Positions 1 to 5,729 are shown, numbered from the stretch's first letter. The stretch is 5,729 nucleotides of DNA from JAPLDA01 sp043783155 (GCA_043783155.1 JAYVZS010000045.1:1-5729); one strand, 5' to 3'. Notes: generated by a model from the sequence alone, not told the origin. Made by a program: numbers and translations.

Positions 1-155
1 TAAAAGTCGGTGACGTCCTTACCGCAGAAGCAAAGGAGTTAAGCATCACAAATAAAACAGGAACGTATCACATTGAAGTTTCAAATCAGAAAAATGAAAA
101 AGTAGCTTTCTTTAAAGGGATGGTTTATAGAACGAGTAAAGAATGGGAAGTATAA
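1..155 (+). CDS. paaI: PaaI-type hydroxyphenylacetyl-CoA thioesterase, C-terminal fragment
   Basis: This is the 3' end of a gene cut by the window edge: 50 codons (first whole codon at position 3) and a TAA stop at 153-155. The translated end reads KVGDVLTAEAKEL, then TGTYHIEVSNQKNEKVAFFKG and MVYRTSKEWEV. It resembles the last strands of the PaaI hotdog-fold thioesterase, where the family has a similar TGxYxIEVxNQ...VAxFxG stretch. PaaI hydrolyses ring-hydroxylated phenylacetyl-CoA and related dead-end thioesters in the cytosol, releasing trapped CoA. The hotdog catalytic residues lie in the missing N-terminal part and cannot be checked. A thiolase of the same pathway begins 29 bp downstream on the same strand, which fits a paa operon. 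The identification rests on a short fragment plus context. Confidence 0.8.
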   Translation, partial: KVGDVLTAEAKELSITNKTGTYHIEVSNQKNEKVAFFKGMVYRTSKEWEV

Positions 156-184
156 TTGATCCCGTTAATTAATCAAAAAAAAAT

Positions 185-1390
185 ATGAAATCAGCATACA
201 TAATTAACGGTGTCCGTACACCAATCGGAAATTTAGGAGGAACACTTTCTACTATAAGGACAGATGATTTAGCGGCATTAGTTCTTTCAGAATTGATTAA
301 GAAAAACCCGACCATTGATGTAAACGAAATCGTGGATGTGTTTCTTGGTTGTGCTAATCAATCAGGTGAAGACAATCGAAACATAGCCCGGATGGCTTTG
401 CTGCTGGCAGGTTTGCCGGTAACTGTTCCCGGAGAAACTGTGAATCGTTTGTGCGCATCAGGATTATCTGCTGCGATGTCCGCAGCACGAACCATTATGA
501 CGGGTGATGCAGAACTCATGATTGCCGGTGGAGTAGAAAACATGACACGCGGTCCCTGGGTGATTTCAAAAACCTCTTCTGCATTCGGCCGCGACGCACA
601 AATGTTCGATTCAAGTTTCGGCTGGAGATTCGTCAATCCAAAGATGAAAGAAAAATATGGTGTGGACGCCATGGGAGAAACAGCGGAGAACCTCGCCGAC
701 AGAGATAAAATTTCCCGGGCCGACCAGGATCTGTTTTCTTATAACAGCCAGGTGAAAGCAAAAACAGCGCAGGAAAAAGGAAGATTCAAAAAAGAAATTA
801 TCCCGGTTGAAATTCCTCAGAAGAAAGGTGACGCCATCATTTTCAGTAACGATGAATTCATGAAACCTTCCACAACTGTCGAAGGTTTATCAAAACTAAA
901 AGCGTCTTTCAGAAAAGAAGGAACAGTAACAGCAGGAAATTCTTCCGGCTTGAATGATGGTGCGGCTGCTATCCTCCTAGCTTCCGAAGACGCAATCAAA
1001 AAATATGGACTCAAGCCGCTTGTAAGAATTGTTTCATCAGGAGCCGTTGGTGTTGAACCGAGAATAATGGGCATTGGTCCTGTTGAAGCGAGTAACAAAG
1101 CTTTGAAGAAAGCCGGTTTGAAAATGAGTGATATGGACATCATCGAACTCAATGAAGCGTTCGCGGCACAATCGCTTGCCTGTATCCGCGCCTGGAATTT
1201 AGCCGACGATGATTCACGAATCAACCCGAACGGAGGAGCAATCGCGCTCGGCCACCCGCTTGGCATGAGTGGGGCAAGAATTTTAAATTCTGCCGCCATC
1301 GAATTACATGAGCAGAATAAAAAGTATGCATTGGTAACGATGTGTATTGGAGTTGGACAAGGGTATGCGGTGGTGATTGAGAAGGTGTGA
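185..1390 (+). CDS. paaJ: 3-oxoadipyl-CoA / 3-oxo-5,6-dehydrosuberyl-CoA thiolase
   Basis: This complete 401-residue type II thiolase has the usual length of the acetyl-CoA acyltransferase family. The catalytic residues are all visible: nucleophile Cys90 in NRLCASGLSA, Asn323 in NEAFAAQ, His357 in GGAIALGHPLG and the acid/base Cys387 in CIGVGQG. GGVENMTRG (115-123) and the ETAENLADRDKISRADQD stretch (165-182) are also typical of the family. The enzyme cleaves 3-oxoacyl-CoA with CoA in the cytosol. Placement between paaI and paaY points to the PaaJ/PcaF role, which covers 3-oxo-5,6-dehydrosuberyl-CoA and then 3-oxoadipyl-CoA, giving acetyl-CoA and succinyl-CoA. A general acetoacetyl-CoA thiolase cannot be excluded from motifs alone. 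The start follows an A-rich leader with no Shine-Dalgarno sequence, as is common in Bacteroidota, and MKSAYIINGVRTPIG is a normal thiolase N-terminus. The TGA stop lies in the left arm of the inverted repeat at 1388-1411. Confidence 0.93.
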   Translation: MKSAYIINGVRTPIGNLGGTLSTIRTDDLAALVLSELIKKNPTIDVNEIVDVFLGCANQSGEDNRNIARMALLLAGLPVTVPGETVNRLCASGLSAAMSAARTIMTGDAELMIAGGVENMTRGPWVISKTSSAFGRDAQMFDSSFGWRFVNPKMKEKYGVDAMGETAENLADRDKISRADQDLFSYNSQVKAKTAQEKGRFKKEIIPVEIPQKKGDAIIFSNDEFMKPSTTVEGLSKLKASFRKEGTVTAGNSSGLNDGAAAILLASEDAIKKYGLKPLVRIVSSGAVGVEPRIMGIGPVEASNKALKKAGLKMSDMDIIELNEAFAAQSLACIRAWNLADDDSRINPNGGAIALGHPLGMSGARILNSAAIELHEQNKKYALVTMCIGVGQGYAVVIEKV

Positions 1391-1411
1391 GAGTGGGAGA
1401 GTGAGTAGTGA
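1388..1411 (+). repeat. Left arm of the inverted repeat around the four-helix-bundle gene
   Basis: The arm reads tgagagtggga, then gag, then tgagta, then gtga. Its first 20 bases match the reverse complement of 1870-1889 at 18 of 20 positions. With one bulged base at 1869, the last four (1408-1411) also match 1865-1868. Both mismatches (1399 and 1401) are G opposite T, so in RNA they become G-U pairs and the helix is unbroken over 20 pairs. The first three bases are the stop codon of paaJ. Confidence 0.75.
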
Positions 1412-1462
1412 ATTTATTTTAGATTCTTTTTAGTTATTGTTAAACCTTTTAAACTTTGTAAT

Positions 1463-1908
1463 ATGAAAATTCAAAATCATTGGCAATTGGACGTTTACAA
1501 ATTATCTGTTGAAAAGCATGCATTGAAATATTTGAAATGTCAAAATTACTTCCGAAAGAAGAAACGTACAGCATGACAGATCAAATAAGGCGATCTTCAC
1601 TTTCTGTATCAAGTCAGATTGGCGAGGGATGCAGAAGAAAAAAATATGAGGGCGCATTTATTAACAAATTAAATGAAGTAGAAAGTGAATCTGCTGAAAC
1701 ACAGGTTTGGATTGAGTATTCAGTAAAATGTAAATACATTGCAGAAGAAAAAGGAGAAGTCCTGCATAAAAAATATGATTTTATTATCGGCAAACTTGTA
1801 ACAATGGGAAACAACCTCTCCCTTTGGATTCTCAACCCAAAAAATAACTCCCAGCCCTACCTTCTCACTTACTCATTTTCCCACTCTCATGTTCTACTCA
1901 TTCAATAA
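1463..1908 (+). pseudogene. Frameshifted four-helix-bundle protein (23S rRNA intervening-sequence protein family)
   Basis: Two overlapping frames together make one family member. The first starts at ATG 1463 (MKIQNHWQLDVYKLSVEKHA) and hits TGA at 1574-1576 after 37 codons. The second, open from 1513, continues the homology with IEIFEMSKLLPKEETYSMTD, then QIRRSSLSVSSQIGEG, NKLNEVESESAETQVWIEY and DFIIGKLVTM. Family proteins show the same order: DLxVY, EIFExSKxFPKEExYxLTDQIRRSS, then NIAEG, AETQVWL and IGKL. The switch needs a net loss of one base between about 1513 and 1525. A shorter product could start at ATG 1537 but would lack helix 1. The joined protein would be about 148 residues, longer than the roughly 115-130 usual for the family. 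The excess is a tail (LLTYSFSHSHVLLIQ) read from the right repeat arm and the first 20 bases of paaY. The molecular function of such proteins outside rRNA is unknown. A sequencing error is the main alternative to a true mutation. Confidence 0.8.
1865..1889 (-). repeat. Right arm of the inverted repeat around the four-helix-bundle gene
   Basis: The reverse complement of this stretch reads tgagagtggga, aaa, tgagta, a, gtga and so matches the left arm at 1388-1411. The outermost base (A1889, paired with T1388) is the first base of the paaY start codon. The four-helix-bundle frame is open across the arm, which supplies part of that protein's unusual C-terminal tail. Confidence 0.75.
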
Positions 1909-2485
1909 CTACATCCCCATAGTCCACAAAAGCTCTTTCATCCATCCACTCGCTGCAGTGACCGGAAATGTAATCATCGGAAAAAATGTATACATCGGTC
2001 CGGGTGCTGCGATTCGCGGCGACTGGGGCGAAATTATTATTGAAGATGGTTGCAACGTCCAGGAGAATTGCGTGATTCACATGTTCCCGGGAACAACAGT
2101 GCTCTTGAAAGAATCCGCTCACATCGGGCATGGCGCCATTATTCACGGATCAACCATCGGTAAAAATGTATTGGTGGGAATGAATGCCGTTGTAATGGAT
2201 AACGTTGTTGTTGGCGACAACTGTATCATCGGCGCATTGTCTTTTGTTCCCGAAGGAATGGTGATCGCCGACAGGAAAGTTGTTGTGGGAAACCCCGCAA
2301 AGATTGTGAAAGATGTAACGGAAGAAATGATTGAATGGAAAACAAAGGGAACACAATTGTACCAACTGCTTCCCTCGGAACTTTATTCAACTTTAAAAGA
2401 ATGTGAACCGCTTCGCGAAATTCCGAAAAGCAGACCGAAGCAACAGGACATTTACAAGACATGGAAAAAAACAAACGGAAAATGA
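1889..2485 (+). CDS. paaY: PaaY-type hexapeptide-repeat thioesterase (gamma-carbonic anhydrase fold)
   Basis: This complete 198-residue left-handed beta-helix protein is close to the length of E. coli PaaY (about 196). Hexapeptide turns run from about residue 20 to 140 (HPLAAVTGNVIIGKNVYIGP, IRGDWGEIIIEDGCNVQENC, IGKNVLVGMNAVVMDNVVVG, IIGALSFV, VVVGNPAKIV). The three metal-binding histidines of the gamma-carbonic anhydrase fold are present as His64 (CVIHMFPG), His81 and His86 (HIGHGAIIHG). The C-terminal helix with EEMIEWKTKGTQLYQLLP and ECEPLRE is typical of PaaY and separates it from shorter YrdA-like relatives. PaaY hydrolyses 2-hydroxycyclohepta-1,4,6-triene-1-formyl-CoA and similar dead-end products of phenylacetate breakdown. 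ATG 1889 is chosen because MFYSFNNYIPIVHKSSFIHP aligns with PaaY N-termini without excess. Its first base lies in the right repeat arm, so the insert now forms the whole region upstream of this start. Confidence 0.92.
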   Translation: MFYSFNNYIPIVHKSSFIHPLAAVTGNVIIGKNVYIGPGAAIRGDWGEIIIEDGCNVQENCVIHMFPGTTVLLKESAHIGHGAIIHGSTIGKNVLVGMNAVVMDNVVVGDNCIIGALSFVPEGMVIADRKVVVGNPAKIVKDVTEEMIEWKTKGTQLYQLLPSELYSTLKECEPLREIPKSRPKQQDIYKTWKKTNGK

Positions 2486-2517
2486 TTTTCAAAAAAATCC
2501 TGATTAGTGCTTCGTCA

Positions 2518-3171
2518 TTAAGCTCTCTCTTTTGAAAAGACGCGGTGTATACCGGGAGCATACTCTTTGTTGATCAGATCAAGAATCGACTTGTATTCGG
2601 TCTCGTTGTTTACAAAATCTACGGCGTTAGTATCGATCACAAGTATCCGTAAATTATTTTGCTGCTTGAAAAAATCCCAATACCCTTGCTCCAGCTGCTT
2701 CAGGTAATCGTCTTCAATATTCTGCTCATAGTCTCTTCCACGTTTCTGAATATTTTCCTGCAACCGGCTCACATCTTTATGAAGATAAACCAATAAATCA
2801 GGTTTGGGCAGATGCGGGTTGATGATGTGAAACAACCTTTGATACAAGTCAACCTCCACATCTTTCAATGTGATGGAAGCAAAGATGAGCGATTTGCTTA
2901 GCAAGTAATCTGAAACGGTTTGCTGCTGAAATAATTCCTGGTTGCTGAGTTCATCTTTCAACTGCTGGTAACGGTCAGCAAGAAAAGAAAGTTCGAGCGG
3001 AAAAGCATAGCGCGGCCTGTTCTCGTAAAACTTCGGAAGAAAAGGATTGTCCGCGAATCGTTCAAGAATCAAACGTGTATTGAAGTCTTTTGAAATCTTT
3101 GTTGCCAGCGAAGTTTTGCCGGTTCCGATGTTCCCCTCAATCACTATATAGTCATATCTCAGTGAACGCAT
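2518..3171 (-). CDS. Deoxynucleoside kinase (dNK/dGK-dAK family)
   Basis: This 217-residue P-loop kinase, of normal family length, phosphorylates deoxynucleosides to 5'-monophosphates with ATP in the cytosolic salvage pathway. Walker A is at residues 13-21 (GNIGTGKTS), right after a beta strand (YDYIVIEG). The ERFADNPFLPKFYE segment (37-50) and LELSFLADRYQQ (59-70) match the substrate-site helices of the family. TVSDYLLSKSLIFA (85-98) stands where related kinases have the DRS motif. PDLLVYL (124-130) leads into the LID region, with RGRDYE at 144-149. Substrate choice (dA, dG or broader) cannot be read from the sequence. The start ATG overlaps the folK stop in TGATG, which suggests translational coupling. 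In Bacteroidota this kinase is often next to, or fused with, FolK (recalled, not checked). The gene ends 32 bp from the convergent paaY. Confidence 0.88.
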   Translation of the reverse strand: MRSLRYDYIVIEGNIGTGKTSLATKISKDFNTRLILERFADNPFLPKFYENRPRYAFPLELSFLADRYQQLKDELSNQELFQQQTVSDYLLSKSLIFASITLKDVEVDLYQRLFHIINPHLPKPDLLVYLHKDVSRLQENIQKRGRDYEQNIEDDYLKQLEQGYWDFFKQQNNLRILVIDTNAVDFVNNETEYKSILDLINKEYAPGIHRVFSKERA

Positions 3172-3665
3172 CAGGAAAAGTGGTAAGAAGTTTTTGTTAC
3201 TTCAAGTGTGTCGTTGAGTTCAACAAGCAAATCGGACACAGATTTTTTCAAAACAGGATGAATAAATCCGGGCATTAATTCTGCAAGTGGCACCAGTGTA
3301 AACTTTCGTTCGTGAAGATTCGGATGAGGAACAATCAGGTTTTTTGTAAAAATTATTTCATCGCCCCAAAATAAAATATCAATATCAATTATTCTCGGCT
3401 CCCATTTTATCATTCTCATTCTTCCCATTTTTTCTTCAATCGTGAGAATGTTCTGCATCATTTCTTCTGCTTTCATCTCTGATTGAATGACGATTACACT
3501 ATTCAGAAAATTCTCCTGGTTTATATTTCCCCAAGGCGCTGTTTCGTAAATGGAAGATTGCTGAACAACTTTCCCAAGCACTCGGGTTATTTCAGCCGTG
3601 GCTCTTTCAAGATTGCCGGGCCGGTCACCGACATTTGTACCGAGTAAAAGAACAGCTTTGTTCAT
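3171..3665 (-). CDS. folK: 2-amino-4-hydroxy-6-hydroxymethyldihydropteridine pyrophosphokinase (HPPK)
   Basis: This complete 164-residue HPPK transfers pyrophosphate from ATP to 6-hydroxymethyl-7,8-dihydropterin in cytosolic folate synthesis. The N-terminal LLLGTNVGDR (6-15) corresponds to the usual LGSNLGDR. SSIYETAPWG (37-46) and FLNSVIVI (53-60) follow. The signature is KWEPRIIDIDILFWGD (87-102), with Asp94 and Asp96 as the Mg2+ ligands (E. coli Asp95/Asp97). VPHPNLHERKFTLVPLAEL (112-130) closes the pterin/ATP site. Position 89 is Glu where many homologues have Gly (WGPR), a small departure next to the conserved Pro-Arg. The gene is first in a two-gene unit with the downstream deoxynucleoside kinase and overlaps it by one base. 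A TATATTTG box sits just upstream of its start. Confidence 0.95.
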   Translation of the reverse strand: MNKAVLLLGTNVGDRPGNLERATAEITRVLGKVVQQSSIYETAPWGNINQENFLNSVIVIQSEMKAEEMMQNILTIEEKMGRMRMIKWEPRIIDIDILFWGDEIIFTKNLIVPHPNLHERKFTLVPLAELMPGFIHPVLKKSVSDLLVELNDTLEVTKTSYHFS

Positions 3666-3679
3666 GCACTAATTTTTTT

Positions 3680-3687
3680 CAAATATA
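3680..3687 (-). promoter_or_regulatory. Candidate Bacteroidota -7 box for the folK-kinase unit
   Basis: Read on the minus strand, this is TATATTTG, an exact match to the Bacteroidota -7 consensus TAnnTTTG. It ends 14 bases before the folK ATG, which would leave a leader of only about 10 nt. I see no TTTG-type -33 element at the expected 19-21 bp spacing, so the assignment depends on the -7 match in an AT-rich region. Confidence 0.35.
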
Positions 3688-3698
3688 CACGATCCTCT

Positions 3699-3730
3699 TT
3701 TGAATTACTTTCTAAAAACAAAATATATTG
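3699..3730 (+). promoter_or_regulatory. Candidate Bacteroidota -33/-7 promoter for sppA
   Basis: TTTG at 3699-3702 is followed after 21 bp by TATATTG (3724-3730), close to the Bacteroidota pattern TTTG-N19-21-TAnnTTTG but with an imperfect -7 box. Transcription would start near 3737, leaving about 70 nt of leader before sppA. A second, weaker possibility is TAATATTG at 3760-3767. The pair lies within 20 bp of the divergent folK box, so the two promoters may compete. Confidence 0.3.
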
Positions 3731-3809
3731 GCGATGGTTTCTATCTCATTTTCATTGATTAATATTGCGATGATTCTGTATCTCCTTCAACCTTAATAAA
3801 CTGATCTTT

Positions 3810-5564
3810 ATGAGACAATTCTTTAAATTCATGTTCGCGTCGATGCTGGGTGTGTTCCTGTTATTCACGCTCGTCTTTCTTCTTTTCATTTTTATTATCT
3901 CTATTAATAGTAATGGAATAACGGATGTTGACAACAATTCGGTGCTCGAACTTTCATTTGACAGTCCAATCAAAGAAAGAACATCGAAGAACCCGTTTGA
4001 AGGAATGAAATTTCCATCTTTCAAATCAGAATCGAGTCTCGGTCTGAACGACATCATTAAAAATATTGAAAAAGCAAAAACAGATGACCGCATCAAAGGA
4101 ATATTCCTGAATCTTTCTTCGTTACAGGCAGGAATATCAACAGCGGAAGAAATCAGGAATGCATTGGTTAGTTTTAAACGCGCTCACAAATTCATCGTTG
4201 CTTACAGTGAATACTATTCTCAGGGTACTTATTACCTGGCTTCAGTTGCGGACAAAATTTACCTGAATCCACAGGGAGATCTTTCTTTTCACGGATTGAG
4301 CACCGAACTCACATTTTTCAAAGGAGCATTGGAAAAGCTCGATGTGGAACCTGAAATTATTCGTCATGGGAAATTTAAGAGTGCTGTCGAACCTTTTATC
4401 AGTGATAAAATGAGTCCGGAAAACAAGGAGCAGATTTCAGAATTACTTCGGTCGGTTTGGAACGTTTATATTGATGATGTGGCGGAGGGAAGAAAAATGA
4501 GCCACGAAGACTTGAAGAAGATCGCGAACGACATGTTGGTTCGCAACCCGGAAGATGCATTGCGTTTAAAAATGGTTGACGGACTTGCCTATATGGACGA
4601 AGTACAAAGCGATCTGAAAAAAATGGCCGGCATCGGAGAAAAGGATAAGCTGAAATTAATGGCATTAAAAAAATATGATAACGCTATCGGTCTTTCAAAA
4701 CCATTTTCCTCAAAAAAAATTGCAGTGATCTATGCTGTCGGAGAAATCGGTGGCGGTGATGGCAATGATGAAACAATTGGTTCCGATCGAATTTCATCTG
4801 CAATCAGGAAAGCAAGGACAGACACTTCAATTAAAGCGATTGTTCTTAGGGTGAATTCACCGGGTGGAAGCGCGCTCGCATCGGATGTGATCTGGCGTGA
4901 AATGGTGCTGGCAAAAAAAGCAAAACCGGTCGTCGTGTCGATGGGTGATGTGGCTGCCTCCGGAGGATATTATATTTCATGCGCTGCCGATACAATTGTC
5001 GCGCAGCCGAATACGATTACAGGTTCCATCGGTGTATTCGGTTTGTTATTCAACGCACAAAAAATGTTTAATAATAAATTAGGCATAACGTTCGATACCG
5101 TTCGCACCGGAAAATTTTCTGAACTCGGGACTATCACACGACCATTGAGTGGAGCTGAAAAAGAAATCATCCAGAACCAGGTAGAACGAATTTACGATAC
5201 GTTTCTTTCGCATGTTGCCGATGGAAGAAAAATGAAGAAGACAGATGTTGACAGCATCGGGCAGGGACGTGTGTGGAGTGGAACTGATGCAAAGCATTTG
5301 GGATTGGTAGATGAACTGGGCGGTCTCAATACCGCTATTGATATTGCTGCGAGAATGGCAAAGCTTGATTCATACAGAACAGTATCGCTTCCCGAACAAA
5401 AAGAATTTCTGCAAAAATTGATGGAAGATTTTTCGTCGGAGACCAGTACTTCCATTACCCAAAAAGAATTGGGAGAGTCTTATAAATATTATAACCGGAT
5501 TCAATCGCTCCTAAAGATGAAAGGCATACAGGCGAGATTGCCGTTTGAGATTGAAGTCTTTTAG
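3810..5564 (+). CDS. sppA: Signal peptide peptidase SppA, 67K (tandem-domain) type
   Basis: This 584-residue protein is a family S49 serine protease that degrades cleaved signal peptides and some membrane proteins at the cytoplasmic membrane. One hydrophobic segment at about residues 9-32 (SMLGVFLLFTLVFLLFIFII) anchors it, leaving the two tandem domains on the far side. The N-terminal domain carries the general base Lys190 in GKFKSAVEPF (E. coli Lys209). The C-terminal domain carries the nucleophile Ser384 in MGDVAASGGYYIS (E. coli Ser409), preceded by RVNSPGGSALASD (347-359) and followed by TGSIGVFG (404-411). The dyad is thus intact and the length is near the E. coli enzyme (618). MRQFFKFMFASM is chosen as start because it leads straight into the anchor. 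No Shine-Dalgarno sequence is visible. The gene is transcribed divergently from folK across a 144-bp gap. Confidence 0.95.
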   Translation: MRQFFKFMFASMLGVFLLFTLVFLLFIFIISINSNGITDVDNNSVLELSFDSPIKERTSKNPFEGMKFPSFKSESSLGLNDIIKNIEKAKTDDRIKGIFLNLSSLQAGISTAEEIRNALVSFKRAHKFIVAYSEYYSQGTYYLASVADKIYLNPQGDLSFHGLSTELTFFKGALEKLDVEPEIIRHGKFKSAVEPFISDKMSPENKEQISELLRSVWNVYIDDVAEGRKMSHEDLKKIANDMLVRNPEDALRLKMVDGLAYMDEVQSDLKKMAGIGEKDKLKLMALKKYDNAIGLSKPFSSKKIAVIYAVGEIGGGDGNDETIGSDRISSAIRKARTDTSIKAIVLRVNSPGGSALASDVIWREMVLAKKAKPVVVSMGDVAASGGYYISCAADTIVAQPNTITGSIGVFGLLFNAQKMFNNKLGITFDTVRTGKFSELGTITRPLSGAEKEIIQNQVERIYDTFLSHVADGRKMKKTDVDSIGQGRVWSGTDAKHLGLVDELGGLNTAIDIAARMAKLDSYRTVSLPEQKEFLQKLMEDFSSETSTSITQKELGESYKYYNRIQSLLKMKGIQARLPFEIEVF

Positions 5565-5597
5565 TCGATCACTCATATATGTTAATTCATAAATCTT

Positions 5598-5729
5598 ATG
5601 AACGATGATATTTTATTTTATTCATCCCCTGTAAAACGTGGAGTAAAATTTGTTTACAATAAGGAACTGTTTAAATTTCTATGCGAGAATATGTTAAAGC
5701 CAGCGCACCCTTCGACTTCGCTCAGGGTG
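5598..5729 (+). CDS. Possible start of a hypothetical protein, cut by the window end
   Basis: An open frame begins at ATG 5598, 33 bp after sppA, and stays open for 44 codons to the window edge: MNDDILFYSSPVKRGVKFVY, then NKELFKFLCENMLKPAHPST and SLRV. I do not recognise a family. The last residues (HPSTSLRV) come from the interspersed palindrome at 5706-5729, so either the repeat has inserted into a coding sequence or the frame is chance and the region is non-coding. The leader is AT-rich and has no ribosome binding site, which is uninformative in this lineage. Confidence 0.28.
   Translation, partial: MNDDILFYSSPVKRGVKFVYNKELFKFLCENMLKPAHPSTSLRV
5706..5729. repeat. REP-like interspersed palindrome, at the window edge
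   Basis: The last 24 bases have perfect 6-bp arms (caccct at 5706-5711 and agggtg at 5724-5729) around the core tcgacttcgctc. The motif ccttcgacttcgctcaggg is one I recognise as a very common interspersed repeat in Bacteroidota and some other genomes, usually intergenic. The copy touches the window edge, so further repeats or a longer unit may follow. Confidence 0.65.

Larger units (their letters stand above)
1388..1889. mobile_element. Candidate inverted-repeat-bounded insert carrying a four-helix-bundle gene
   Basis: The segment between the paaJ stop codon and the paaY start codon is bounded by inverted arms (1388-1411 and 1865-1889) and holds one gene, a frameshifted four-helix-bundle/IVP family member unrelated to phenylacetate metabolism. 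It appears more AT-rich than the flanking paa genes. No transposase, recombinase or reverse transcriptase is present. The 2-bp TG on both sides (1386-1387 and 1890-1891) is too short to count as a target duplication. Family members are known from intervening sequences in 23S rRNA, which are also bounded by complementary ends. That this segment moves or moved is an inference from its architecture and its position splitting an operon. An ordinary gene flanked by a chance repeat is the alternative. Confidence 0.42.

Noticed and set aside
156..176. Short inverted repeat (ttgat ... atcaa) with a ttaattaa palindrome upstream of paaJ
   Set aside because: The five-base arms in a 29-bp AT-rich spacer inside an apparent operon are too weak to call an operator or terminator.
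817..1299. Long antisense open frame within paaJ, and similar antisense frames within paaY and sppA
   Set aside because: They lie opposite strongly conserved genes, have no recognisable domains, and are explained by the codon bias of the sense frame.
1513..1576. Programmed -1 ribosomal frameshift joining the two four-helix-bundle frames
   Set aside because: No X XXY YYZ slippery heptamer occurs in the part of the overlap where the homology switches frame. A simple one-base deletion or sequencing error explains it better.
1388..1889. Classical insertion sequence or diversity-generating retroelement
   Set aside because: There is no transposase or reverse transcriptase frame and no template/variable repeat pair. 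The four-helix-bundle protein resembles the Avd accessory protein of retroelements only at fold-family level.
2484..2499. Possible terminator hairpin in the convergent paaY/kinase gap (gatttt ... aaaatc)
   Set aside because: The stem is six base pairs, almost all A-T, with a short loop and no clear U-tract. It is expected by chance in AT-rich spacer. How the two converging units terminate remains unexplained.

Overview
The window looks like a chromosomal segment from a member of the Bacteroidota. The evidence is the phenylacetate gene order, the folK-deoxynucleoside kinase pair beside a 67K-type sppA, starts preceded by A-rich leaders instead of Shine-Dalgarno sequences, and promoter-like TAnnTTTG boxes. 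The genus cannot be told from this sequence.

The left third (1-2485, + strand) is the downstream end of a phenylacetate degradation (paa) operon: the last 50 codons of a PaaI thioesterase, a complete 3-oxoadipyl-CoA/3-oxo-5,6-dehydrosuberyl-CoA thiolase (paaJ), and a complete PaaY hexapeptide-repeat thioesterase. PaaJ performs the thiolytic steps at the end of the pathway. PaaI and PaaY hydrolyse dead-end CoA thioesters and so protect the CoA pool.

Between paaJ and paaY lies a foreign-looking insert of about 500 bp (1388-1889). It contains a frameshifted gene of the four-helix-bundle / 23S rRNA intervening-sequence-protein family. It is bounded by an inverted repeat whose outer ends coincide with the paaJ stop codon and the paaY start codon. 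As RNA, the two arms can form 20 uninterrupted base pairs, including two G-U pairs, which recalls the stem-bounded intervening sequences of 23S rRNA. This is the most interesting structure in the window.

The middle (2518-3665, - strand) is a two-gene unit, folK followed by a deoxynucleoside kinase. The two overlap by one base (TGATG) and converge on paaY with a gap of only 32 bp. A 144-bp divergent intergenic region (3666-3809) separates folK from sppA and carries candidate promoter boxes on both strands.

The right part (3810-5564, + strand) is a complete sppA encoding a membrane-anchored protease with the Ser/Lys dyad conserved. After it, a possible short reading frame of unknown function starts at 5598 and runs off the window. 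It reads into a palindromic interspersed repeat (5706-5729) of a type common in Bacteroidota genomes.
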